Origin: Solicoccozyma terricola
Lineage: Eukaryota > Basidiomycota > Tremellomycetes > Filobasidiales > Piskurozymaceae
Reading direction: 5' to 3'
Length of the DNA stretch: 64,000 nucleotides
NCBI GenBank assembly: GCA_001600875.1
Contig: BCLD01000016.1
Span: 379,067 to 443,066, forward strand
Both the position numbers and the translations under genes were made by a program. Every line of letters starts with the position of its first letter. Position 1 is the first letter of the stretch. Below the pieces are notes generated by a model. That model saw only the letters and a list, made by a program, of their open reading frames with translations, was not told where the DNA came from and ran no database searches. Shown here piece after piece: positions 23,901 through 34,339 of this stretch.

Positions 23901-25679
23901 CGCGGCTTAACCTGGAGATCCGTCAAGGATCCAACCTTCTTCGGTGTCAATCGCCTAGTGAGCGCTTCAAGCATCTCTTTCTGACGCATCTTTCTCAGAT
24001 CTGGGTCGACTTCAGGGTTGGGTCTTGGAACCCCATTTGCAAATCAGAACCGCGTAGTTGCGCTATTGTCAAGCACACTCACGGTGGTATTTCCTCGACG
24101 TCGCTATCCTCGTCATCCGAATTCAGCCACCGTCTCGCTTTCGCCTCCTTCGTCTTTTTACTCTGTGGACTCTCCTCGATCTCGATGGGCTTTTCCTTGC
24201 TCCCCTGATCTCTGACACCCAATACCCAACCACCGCCGTCTGCTTCAGTGTTTCGTACGAGGACGTATTCGCGATTTCTCTCGCTTGCCACGCGGACAGG
24301 AATTTGCAAGTTGGAAGAACCGATGGTGTCGGTAACGGTCAGCAGTTGCTGAGTGAGAGTGTTCCGTTTACTGAGGTTTGCAATCTGGGCTTTAGAAAAG
24401 TCCAAGGGAGTCGGTGCAGCTCGAAGCATGCTTGCTAGTCGTCGATGTGACTGCTGTCTTGATCGAATGCGAAGATCACCGATGATCTCGTACTGGACGT
24501 CTGTGGGTAACGCACGAAATTCAGGAGAATTCACATCGAAATCTTCTGGCTTCATAGTCTCGATGAAAGTCTTGAGCTCTTCCTCTGTCGCCAACCTCGG
24601 ATCAGCTTTCGTTTTGCCGTTGGCTCCTTGTGCCGCTGAAATTCCGATAGGACCGGGTAGGTCAGGTAATCGATACGGGTCGGCGTTTTTGAACTTCTTC
24701 CTTCTTTCGGCTTGCGCATTTGCGATTTCCTCTGCTTCATCTGTGGCTTGTTGTTGGTGAATTGACGGCCCAGCTCCATCTGATATCATACTCGAGTTTG
24801 TCCGTGCGGGTGCGAGGTGAGGTCGAGGTGGTTGAGGTCCGTCAAGCTCATCCAGGTAGACATCATCCGCAGTGATGATTTCTCCCTCTTCGGGTTGATA
24901 CTCGTACGCTGAGTTAGACGGGATGTACGATGTTGCATCTTCCAGTTGTTTCTCACGAGCACTGACATATATCACAATTGTGTCATGTCAGAACACCAAC
25001 CAGGCACGGTCGGTATAAACTTTTAACTCACGCCTGAGTAGCTTTCACAGCCTCCCTCCTCATCTGAGCAGCGAACAATTTCTCCGCAACCTTGGCATGA
25101 TTCGCAGCTGCGCCCATCTTCTTGCGCTTGCGTTCAGCCTGTTTGTTGAGCGGCAGATGATATCAGTAGACTGGCGCACCAGATGGATGTGATCTTGACT
25201 GACAATCGTACTCCGCTTGAGATTCGGTGCGCCACCATCGAACACGAAGACAGGCTTGATACCATGAAAAAGGAGCTTATTGATACGTCGTAAGAAACCT
25301 GATAGAGTTTGGTAAATCAGCTATGTTTAGGGCGGGAAAGAGTTCCGCCCATTCGCACCAAGTACGTGTGCATTGACTAGCACACGACCATCCTTGTCTC
25401 TCATGGTAGCTTGGAACTGCAAAGGTTGAAATCGACGACCGTCAGACCTTGCGTACATGTTCATTGCGGGTTTAACATCCAACTCAACCTGATAAAGCCA
25501 TATTGAGCTATCGATGGCCAACCGTTTTCCTTCCAGTGTTTCGAGCCTGCCGAGGATTCAGAGTAGGGGTATCGATTAGCCTTACATTGAGACCCAGTAA
25601 AGCACACACATGATCCTCTTACGCACTTGATCGGCCGTGCTACCGGACTGAGCAACGACCACAACCCTTTAACACCCAT
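20972..25679 (-). CDS. RAD2: DNA repair endonuclease of the XPG/RAD2 family
   Basis: Cuts damaged DNA 3' of the lesion in nucleotide excision repair. The N domain starts MGVKGLWSLLSPVARPIK, then LAIDSSIWLYQFQATMRDKDG (junction spliced), FLRRINKLLFHGIKPVFVFDGG. A very long acidic, disordered spacer follows, as in XPG/RAD2. The I domain has PYITAPMEAEAQCAKLAELN and VDGVITDDNDVFLFG with the catalytic acidic residues, then the helix-2-turn-helix SDYTIGLPHVGPIVAMEL. The C-terminal tail is basic (RGRGRGGRGSR, AT-hook-like; PRKKKIIAI) and likely carries nuclear-localisation and PCNA-interaction functions. The largest exon spans 21983-23989. The long spacer between N and I domains separates it from FEN1 and EXO1. 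Confidence 0.93.
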
Positions 25680-26041
25680 GACAAACCGGGTGGGACGCCC
25701 TTCTTCAGACGTTCGCCACTAGGCTAGTGGTTGATGGTATCCGCATGAGCAGATGTGGTGACGCGAGGTTGCTGCTCCACTTGCGCCTGAAAGTGGCCTG
25801 GGAGATGTCGAAGCTACCAGGTGTATGCTGCTCGGTCTCGTAAGGCTCAACGAAGGTGATGGCGTCGATGATAGTATGCATGCTCGTCATGGACATGAAT
25901 GACATTCGATGAGCCGTGCGACTCGCGGTCGAGCGTCGAGAATTCCGCGGTGCGAAAAGCCCAAGCCCGCGCAAAACGCAAGTTCGGTCGACCAACCTGT
26001 CTTTCCTATGTCGCTTGCAGTCATTCCACATATTCTCAACC
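25680..26041. promoter_or_regulatory. Shared divergent promoter of RAD2 and MRPL32
   Basis: A 362-bp interval between two divergent start codons. Overlapping open frames run through it on both strands, but none resembles a protein. No clear TATA element was seen. Confidence 0.5.
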
Positions 26042-26777
26042 ATGGCTACCATCACCTTCTCTCAAGCTGGTCCTTCTCGACTGGCTCTGTCCATCCCAGC
26101 CGCTATTACCTCATGGCGCAACACATTCCTCCCACGCGCTTCATTGTCTTCAACCGTTCCATCGAGTGAAATTACATCCCCGTCTCTCTTGGACTCGGCG
26201 TTGCAAGGTTTACTGGAACTTTTCCCGCCCTTTTTGTTGGCTGTACCGAAGCATAAAGTGACTCATTCCAGAAAGAGTATGAGAAGTGCGAACAAGGGGT
26301 TGAAGAATAAATCGAGTGAGTTTGTCAACCCAACCCGTCTTACCTCGTGTATTTTCCCGTTGGATTCCATTCGCGAAACATGACGATATTCGGGTTGGAA
26401 GGAATGAGCATTTTGGTTTTATCGTACTCTTACTGATACCGCTGTTTCTTCGTTGTTAACTTCTCGACTTAGATATCTCCAACTGCCCTGCATGCGGTTC
26501 TCCAAAATTATTACATCACACGTGTCCCGTCTGTTATTCCCAAATCAATCGGAGGTATGTCTGATTCGCATTATCGACCCTCGAGTGGGTTTTCTGGTGT
26601 CCTTGTTTTTCCATACATGGGAATGCCGAGATTACCCCTCGCCTTCCTCGGACGATAACTGACATTGTTCGATTGCCTCCTTGCCTTCGTAGATGGAAAG
26701 AAGAGGCTCGATCAGCAGCAGCTGTTGGAAAAGGAGCAAATGTTGTCTCGGAATCAACGATACGGCAGGATATTTAG
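26042..26777 (+). CDS. MRPL32: Mitochondrial large-subunit ribosomal protein bL32m
   Basis: A zinc-binding protein of the mitochondrial 54S subunit. The inferred CDS is join(26042..26315, 26473..26554, 26693..26777), 146 aa. The N-terminal 70 residues are a Ser/Thr/Arg/Ala-rich presequence; the mature part begins near VPKHKVTHSRKSMRSANKGL, the conserved L32 core, and is followed by NCPACGSPKLLHHTCPVCY. The two CxxC pairs form the zinc ribbon. It ends ESTIRQDI. Both introns interrupt within conserved segments and the frame closes exactly. Confidence 0.92.
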
Positions 26778-27156
26778 ATGTGAGAGAGAGAACGACCGCA
26801 GGGATGTTGGATAAGGGATGGATTCGCCAAGGAAAGAGAAAGAGGGCGACGAATCCGGGGGGCCGTTGGTGGGGTTTTGTACGATGTGATTTTCAGATAA
26901 CGCCTTGTCTGAATACCATATGAGCGCCATGAAATACATATACGATGAGTAGGTGCCGATCTCGTTGGTGCTACCCATCATGTCGGTGAATGAATGGACA
27001 TGTATATGGGATTTATTCTCCCCGACAACGATTGTTTGCACGTGACGCGTTCAATCTTTCACTTCCCACCGCTCTCAACCCACCATTCAACTGGTTTGGG
27101 AAAATATCATCAGTCTCATCAACACAGCTCCCGTATCAAAATCAACCTCCTTCAAT
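26778..27156. other. MRPL32 3' UTR and NOP10 promoter
   Basis: A 379-bp interval between two tandem genes. Only short shadow frames; no RNA gene or repeat seen. Confidence 0.5.
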
Positions 27157-27631
27157 ATGCATTTGATGTACACTCTCGACGGTGCTGGTAACAGGTGGGT
27201 GGCTGTTTCCCCTCCCGGCGATCTGGTCATATCCAACTAATCCTCTGACAATCAATCCCCGAATGTCCCTTACCTACCATAGGATCTACACCCTCAAAGT
27301 ACGTCTTCTCATTCTCTTTCACTTCCATGCAGAAAAAAAAATCATCCTCTGACTCTCGACGATCTCACCCCCGGTAATTTACCCTCATTCTCACAATCAA
27401 CAGAAAGTAACTCCTACCGGCCGAGTCGCTAAATCCGCACACCCAGCTCGGTTCTCGCCAGATGACAAGTTCTCTAGACATCGTGTTACCATCAAGAAGC
27501 GGTGAGTTTTCTTTTCCTCATCCTTGTTTCTATGAAATTCCTCCAACCTTGAAACTAAAACGATTTGATGTTTCGTTTGGATATATAGATTCGGTATCTT
27601 GCTCACTCAGCAACCTGCTCGACCGCTTTAA
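27157..27631 (+). CDS. NOP10: H/ACA snoRNP protein NOP10
   Basis: A 64-aa component of the pseudouridylation (H/ACA) complex that bridges the Cbf5 synthase and L7Ae-type protein; nucleolar. The inferred CDS is join(27157..27194, 27283..27298, 27414-family exon at 27404..27501, 27589..27631). The protein starts [19 protein letters not shown], continues [20 protein letters not shown] and ends [10 protein letters not shown], matching the family from end to end. The second exon is only 16 nt (IYTLK). The tiny size means the frame is not visible as one ORF; three introns make up most of the locus. Very secure. Confidence 0.95.
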
Positions 27632-27901
27632 AAGAGATTGGAGGATTTATATCTCATGAAAATGAGACTGGATTGGATTTGTAAAATAGGTGTATGATAT
27701 GGTGTTAAGATCAACGTCGTTATCTCTGAGCGATGGCCTCTGAGCGATGGCTTTGCCGGTATCTAGTACCAATACCAATAACATGATAATCAAGGAATGG
27801 AAAACAAAGGTGCGCAAACAGTCCGCATACAACGAGAGTACATTTCGCATAGAGATACAGCAGGAGCTTGTGAGCGTGAAGTTGTTTTTCTCAAAACTCC
27901 T

Positions 27902-29018
27902 TCAAGCATACTACCCAAAAAAAAGACGACATGAAAAGAATCAGTATGGTCCGCAGTGGCGCATGATTCGACAGGGAATCACTACCCGTACTCACCCTCG
28001 TATACGTTCTCGTAAAGAAATCATTCCCAGCATTTCTTTTCCTGTCTCCTTCCATCTGTCCCTTCCCAGCGTACAGACTCGCTACAGCGGCAGACATCCC
28101 ACCTTCCTTCCGCTTGGTTTCTAATTCGGCAAGTTGTTGAGCTACTTTGTGAGACATGTGGGATTGAGTGGTTGTTGCGTGGGTGGATGGCGTTTTCAGT
28201 CGTTTCGAATTGTGGTGGTGGTGGTGGTGGTCGTCGTCGTCGTCTTTTTCATTGTTGGTGGTGGTCGTCGCGGTGGTGGTGGTGGTGGTGGTAGCTGAGT
28301 CAAAGTTTGTGGATTTTCGTTTCTTCCCATTACCATTTTTCTCCTTTTTCGCAATCTTGATTGCAGCTCTTTCCTCCAATAGATTTTCCAATATTTTCTC
28401 TTGAATTTCTGGTTTCGGATTCAAAGCCAACCAAGCCAATTTCCCGTTTTCACCACCACTACCCGTCGTCTTGAATGGTTTATTACAATTCGGACATGGT
28501 ATCGTCCTTTCATTCCCAATTTGTCCATCAGACGGTGGTGTTCTCTCTCCTTCGACAGCTTGAATGACGGATTTTAACCCGGCTTCTGTGAATACACAAC
28601 CACATGATCGAATAGCGACGAATGGGAGGGATCCTGACATTTCCTTGAGAGTGAGGGGACAGATGAAGGGTGCATGAGGTGGGAGGTCGGCGACGGATGA
28701 AGGTGGGGGTGGGGAGGTGTTGAGGGGATTTGGAGTGAGAGTTAGATTGAGGAGGTCCTGGCGGGGGTGTTGGTCGCGTTAGGATGACGGGGGGAAGGTA
28801 AAACCGGGAAAGCGGAAGACTCACCTTGACTCCCCTGACGTATCCGCAGATCTGATCACCATCACCAACCGACGTCCTATCAAGGAGATACTCTATGATC
28901 GCGTCCTTGTTGTACGGGGGGGGGGGGGGGGGGGGGGGGGCCGGTGGGGTTAGAGGTTTCTATGAGACCGGTACCGGGGGGGGGGGGGGGGGGGGGGGGG
29001 NNNNNNNNNNNNNNNNNN

Positions 29019-29057
<39 letters not shown>

Positions 29058-29243
29058 AGTGTTGGAGACATAGTATCAGCTCGGAAGACAGTTTCATTCC
29101 CGGCCCTGGAATGCACATACCCTACTCAACGCGCAATAGAACCATAACGCTCTCAACAAGCTCTTCTCATCTTTTTGCTCTGCTTTTGCCTTTGTCTTTA
29201 CCAATTCGGAACGATGAAGGAATGATCCACCGTCGGCACCCAT
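27902..29243 (-). CDS. RTF2: RTF2-type replication termination factor, interrupted by assembly gap
   Basis: RTF2 proteins carry a variant RING-like C2HC2 domain; fission yeast Rtf2 works at replication barriers and in splicing, and the human protein is removed from stalled forks. Exon 1 from 29243 reads MGADGGSFLHRSELVKTK and ALWFYCALSR. The next coding piece resumes at YNKDAIIEYLLDRTSVGDGD, followed by EMSGSLPFVAIRSCGCVFTE and IPCPNCNKPF, with the paired Cys/His ligands. Between SR and YNKD, about 20 expected residues are missing: here the sequence is poly-G and Ns (28917-29056). A His/Thr/Asp-rich linker lies at about 28200-28300. The last exon (RYA, stop 27902-27904) is inferred from splice sites only. 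The break is more likely an assembly defect than a true pseudogene. Confidence 0.82.
28917..29056. other. Poly-G runs flanking an N gap
   Basis: Three G runs (28917-28940, 28976-29000, 29019-29056) with 18 Ns at 29001-29018. They lie exactly where RTF2 coding sequence is expected, so they mark unresolved sequence. Confidence 0.9.
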
Positions 29244-29267
29244 AGCGCGAGTTGATGTGTATGAAGG

Positions 29268-29340
29268 GAGTGAGTGAGTGAGTGAGAGTAGGTGTGTGGT
29301 TGTGGTGGTGGTTGTGGTGGTGGTTGTGGTGGTGGTGTTT
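29268..29340. repeat. GAGT and GTGGTGGTT microsatellites
   Basis: Adjacent short tandem repeats (TGAG)n then (GGTTGTGGT)n just upstream of the RTF2 start codon and 5' of the WBP11-type gene, in their shared divergent promoter. Confidence 0.85.
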
Positions 29341-29517
29341 GTGGATATATGTGTGAGCTGATATAGCTCGGTGGCCAACTCTCCCACTCCCCCCTTCGCA
29401 CCAGTAGATTGCTGTGCACGTGACTCCATCCTTCGTCCACCACTTAACCACCAGCTGCAGCGACACACACACATACACACAACCCTTCCAAATACATCGA
29501 TCGCATCACATTCATCA

Positions 29518-31626
29518 TGGCCAAAGGAAAGGGTCTAGGCCAGAATCCGGTGGAAGCACATAGTAAGTACCGATTAAAGCTTCGAGGTCCGGGCGTGGTG
29601 TGCAGTAGCTCAATGTCAGTGTTGACTGAACTGGCCCCAACCAACAGGGAAGCAGCAGAAAGCCAAGGAGTTCAAGAGGGTACGTTGAATCTACGAAGTC
29701 TTATCTCCTCATACTATAGTGTCCAAACGGCGCTGACGAAATGAACATTCCCAACTCTGCTTCCAGAACAAGGAACAGAAGAATAAGGCGAAAGAGACAG
29801 CTACGATCAAGAAGGATATTGGAGGTTAGCGTATGCTCACGAGACATTTAAATCAGTCTTGGTGATCTGACACAAGCGCCTCAAAACGATCACTCTTCCT
29901 CTGAACAGGTCTCGAAGCAGAAGTCCGTCGTCTTTCCCAAGAAGGTACGTTCATCTCCCGCTGCCTCTGTCTATAACGTTTAACCCTCTGAACTCTACCC
30001 CACCCAACCCAACCCCACCTCTCCTTGCAATTAGAATCTGCCGGTACCCTCGATAAACCTTCCCTCGCACGATTAACCGAGCTTCGAGCCGAAATCACCA
30101 AAATCAAAGCTGTAAAAGACGCATATCTAGCTGCTCATCCAGAACATCGGAATTTAGTGTACAAGGAAAGACCATCTGCATCGTCGTCCAAGGTTCAGGT
30201 TGATGAAGGAAGAGGACCCATATTTGATAGGCGAGGTAGATTAAGGGATCCAAAGAGGAGTGTTTATTACGATGAACTCTTGAATCCGTTTGGGGTACCG
30301 CCGCCAGGAATGCCTTATAGGGAACGATGTGAGCCTGGGTGACATGAGAAGCGTCGTGAGGTAACGCTCTAGGTAGGGACTTGACTACTAACTCGTATCG
30401 TATAATCATACCCAGCTTTACCACCCGACGAGGAGGAGGAATCTGAAGAGGACGATAGTGGTGAGCAACTCGTGTATATTTCCTCCCGAATACTATTGAC
30501 TGATCCCCCCCTACGTTTCGACGCCTCAAGACGATGAAATTGTCATGCCAGAGGGTCCGCCACCGGATTCGGATTCGGATTCAGACGATAGCATCGTAAT
30601 GCCAGATGGACCGCCACCTCCTCAAGCAAAGCTACATCCAACCTCAGGTGAAGCGAGTGGAAGCGGGACAAGTGGAATGGGATTGTTGCCTCCAGGTGAG
30701 AGATAATCCACAGTGACAGTATACGGGGGGGATCGATTCCTCATTGCTTTGATATCATTTTCGCATTTCTGTCAGGTGCTCCTCCAACTCGACCACCATT
30801 CCGACCTTTTAATGCAGCACGACCACCTTTCAATCCCAACTTCTCACGTCCACCTTTTCCTCCACAGCACGGCAACTTCCCGCAACAGTCTGGATTTCAA
30901 CCTGGCCCTCATTTCCAATCACCGTTTGGTCAAATGCAACAATATCCACCTCCCCCACCACCTCCCGGCTTTTTCCCACCAGGAGGTGCTACCATCACTT
31001 CCATGCCATCACGACCGTACATGCCTAATCATCAAGCGCGACCAATGCAAGCTGGTGCAATGCACGACCCTCTCTCAAACTCACCACATCAGGCCTTCCA
31101 AGCCAGACGAGCGGAACATGCAGCGGCGGCAGGACTCCCTCAGAAACCTGGATCGATATCTCAGAATGGTAATGCAACGGCATCAACCTCCGCTCCTCCA
31201 GCTTCAGCTGTCATCTCAGCGGAACCACAGCTTCGAGACCTGAGACAGGAAGTAAAAGCGTTCGTACCTAGAGGCGTGAAGAGGAAGAAGGTGACAGCTG
31301 GACCAGGGGTGGAAGAGAGCACTGGCAACGGCCCAGCAGAAGACCAAGGCGATACCAACAGTTCTGATCGGAAGAGGAGTATAGCGATCAATTCCGCTCC
31401 CATGGTCATCTCGGCTGCACCACAAACGGAATCTACGACTTCTGCACAGGCGTCATCGGCGTCAGGCGGTGGGCTGCTCGGAAAATTGAGCTCTGTGCTG
31501 GGACTGTCGCCGGCGGAGCAGGCGGATATACAAAGACGTCAAGGTGCGGAAACGAAGGATCGAGCTGAAACCAAGCAGGGAGATGATTATCGAGCTTTTT
31601 TGGAGGGTCTGGGGGAGCTGAAATGA
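29518..31626 (+). CDS. WBP11/NPW38-binding-type spliceosomal protein
   Basis: WBP11-family proteins associate with the spliceosome and bind WW/PQBP1-like partners through proline-rich motifs. The start codon at 29518 gives MAKGKGLGQNPVEAHRKQQK (spliced), and the basic Wbp11 domain continues AKEFKRNKEQKNKAKETA and LAAHPEHRNLVYKE. Then come GRLRDPKRSVYYDELLNPFG and an acidic repeat IVMPEGPPPDSDSDSDD / IVMPDGPPPPQ, a Pro/Phe-rich segment with QYPPPPPPPGFFPPGG, and a C-terminus with RDLRQEVKAFVPRGVKRKK. Seven or so exons; several N-terminal ones are short. The stop is at 31624-31626. The polyproline tracts fit WW-domain binding. Confidence 0.82.
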
Positions 31627-31797
31627 AAAACGTCCACTTTAGTCTTATAATCAATGTGGACGGGTAGGAGACGAGCTCGTAAGATGTATACAGCAAGATA
31701 GCGCGACGAGATCGTAGCCAAAAAAAAAAAAAGGGGCGTCTAAGCAGTAACAGGGAATATAGGTCTAAGACAGTGCAGTGCGGTCGATTCGATTTGA

Positions 31798-33951
31798 TCA
31801 CACCGCTTTCTCTGGAGTGGCTGCCGCCTTGTTCTCTGCGACTACCGGAGGTGTAGGCGAGGACGTGCCCTTCTTACCTCCCCATCCGAAAAGGCCGCCG
31901 CCATGTTTCTCCTCGTTGGCCTTCTTGTCTTTGGCCTTCTTCTTGCTGCCGGCGTTGAGTACAATGCTAGAAAAGATATAAAAAAACAAAAAAAACATGG
32001 GCATACTGCAAACTCGATGGGGCAACACAGTACTCACCGCTCGATTTCACGACGCTCCTCGTCGGACTCGTCTGGTATGGTTGCCTTGAAAACGCCACCA
32101 ACTGTCATGATGGCCTGAAACAACGAATTGATCAGGACCAACTTTTTGTCAAGGAATAGCAAGCCGACAGCCTACCTTTGCTCGGTTGAGCGCTACCTCC
32201 TTGGTAAGACTCGGCTCATAAAGGACTTTGTCCACCACTTCACCAAGGATGGAGATGACCTCCCATCGAGTACCCTTCCATGTGGTCAGCAGAAGCTGTC
32301 ATGAGGAAGACTATGGTCAGCGCCGGAGGCTCTTTCGGCGACTTCGGTGATACCCACTTTGCTTGAAAGATCCGCTGCCATCGCTTCCAGCTCCTCCTGC
32401 GATGCATCTCCTTTCGCTTCCATCTTCGCCATCTCCTCCATGGCCATCTGCACTCCAATCGCGCTACCCAATACTCCCCAACCTTCCTTCAACATCGAAC
32501 CCTTCTCCTTCAGTCGGCTGAAAAACCCACCACCAAGGAACTTCTTACTCCGAACAAAGGTGGTGGACTTTTGGATGTAGACGTTACCGATTGTGTGAAG
32601 CAGCTCAACGCCGAATGATTCCAGTTTAAGATCTTCAGCTTCGAGACGGGTCTTGTTCTCGAATGCGACAGTTTCAGGGTCATTTGCATCTCCGGGATGT
32701 TTCGCTTCTACGAATGGCCGTATGCGGGTAATTAGGTTTTTGGTGAGGGTATCAACTCTGGCGATATCAAACGACTTCAGCAAGATGCACATCAACAGTC
32801 GCGCAAGATCGCATCGCTCACCTCTCCTGCCTAGCCTTCTCTTTCTCTGCATCCAGCGCAGCCAGCTTCGCTCTCTGTTCCGGTGTCAACTTGGTCTTCG
32901 AAGGTGGCTTCATGCTATCCTTCTTGGCTGCTGCACCACCGACGGGAGTTGTAGAACCAGAAGCCACTCCAGATGGCAGTGTGCTGGAATCTCCTCCGTG
33001 GAGAGTTACATGGCCATTATGACCATCCGGCATTGAGGTCGTAGTACCGGCTGGCCGAGGAGTTCCTGTTCCTGTGCCTGTCCTACCTGTGATCGGTACA
33101 TCACCTTGAACGCCATCAGTCGATGTCTTGCTGGCCAGTGGCTCAGTGTGAACACCAGCCGCAGCAACTGGAGGAGTACCGGCGACCGCGGGTTCTGCAG
33201 GTGCAGATGATCCTGGCATAGCCATCCCCTCGGCTTCCATTTCCGCTCGTTCTTCGTCGGTCATGTAGACGTCCATAGTGGAGGCGAAGTCTGCGAGGAT
33301 GTGGCAACATTAGATCAGCTAGTTCAGCACTCCGGGTTGGTGATCGATTGACTGACCTTTGACTAGCGATATCTCTCCAATCTGTCCACATCGATGATTG
33401 AAGTCAGTTTGCCTCCTTATCTCTCTCCTTGTTACCAACGTTCGAATGGACTACCCACCAGATCCTTGAATCTCTCCCCTCCAAACAGACTTCCAAACAA
33501 TGCCGCTGGATCCTGCATCTCCATCTCCCCATCAGCCGCGACCTCGTTGAGCTTGGCTTTACCGTATCTATCGTAAAACGCGCGGGTGTCGGGGTTGGAA
33601 AGTAATTGATAGGCCTCGCCGACATCTTTGAATTTGTCTTCGGCCGCTGGGTCGGAGTTCTTGTCTGGGTGATACTGATGGCATAAGGAGATGTACAATA
33701 AAGTAGAGCGGTGAGTGGTAAGTAGAGTCAGCTGTAAGGTAAAGGTGGGAACGGTGGGAAAGGCACCAGAAGATACGTACTTTAATCGCCATCTTCCTGT
33801 ACGCCTTCTTCAACCTATGCCAAAGAAAATTGCATCAGTCTCTGCCTCTGATCGAATAGCGGTACCTTGAATAATTGATATCTGCTCACTCAATCTCAGT
33901 TGCACCCGGCTCGACGCCAAGAACGTCATACAGACCAGTCTCCTTGACCAT
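31798..33951 (-). CDS. DnaJ (J-domain) co-chaperone of the CAJ1/DJP1 type
   Basis: The J domain starts at 33951 with MVKETGLYDVLGVEPGATEIE, then LKKAYRKMAIK, the HPD motif in YHPDKNSDPAAEDKFKDVG and NPDTRAFYDRYGK. It therefore should stimulate Hsp70 ATPase activity. Following residues MQDPAALFGSLFGGERF and a Pro/Thr/Gly-rich linker lead to a DnaJ-X domain (LLKSFDIARVDTLTKNLI, ELLHTIGNVYIQKST, GVLGSAIGVQMAMEEMA). The lysine-rich tail ends GLFGWGGKKG and AATPEKAV. Yeast relatives Caj1 and Djp1 act at the plasma membrane and in peroxisomal import; which role applies here is not visible. Confidence 0.87.
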
Positions 33952-34339
33952 GATGCTGCCTGTTGCTTCTATTGATCGATTTTATAAGTGGCGATCGGTG
34001 GATCTTTATGCTGGACGGAGCGATTGGACGATGTGTAAGAATCCGCAGAGCTCAGCTGGCCGTCGTGAGTAGTGTAGATGGGTGGATGTTGTGCGACACT
34101 CCATTCATGGTGCCTGCTGTGTCAGGGGACTCGGATAGGTTTGGGAGAAGGAATGACCCCGTGCACCGCGGATTTGAGAGAAGAAATTCCCGGTGCACCG
34201 CGGATTACGGAGGGTTGGCCCGGACTATTGACAGTAGACCGTCTTTCAACTTGTTCAGGGTATCATCGACCATCACAATCACAAACGGGGTACCGCACGG
34301 GAGAGTCATCTTCGTATGGGAGACGGTATTTCGTCTGTC
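33952..34339. promoter_or_regulatory. Divergent promoter, DnaJ gene and kinase gene, with 14-bp direct repeat
   Basis: GTGCACCGCGGATT occurs at 34162-34175 and again, identical, at 34194-34207, spacing 32 bp (three helical turns). Each copy holds two 6-bp palindromes, GTGCAC and CCGCGG. A binding site pair for one factor is inferred. Confidence 0.4.

Noticed and set aside
25899..26383. Three overlapping plus-strand ORFs starting upstream of MRPL32
   Set aside because: Only the ATG at 26042 gives a presequence followed by the L32 core with spliced zinc ribbon.
28880..29245. Poly-Gly and poly-Pro ORFs on both strands
   Set aside because: They are translations of the poly-G/N artefact block.
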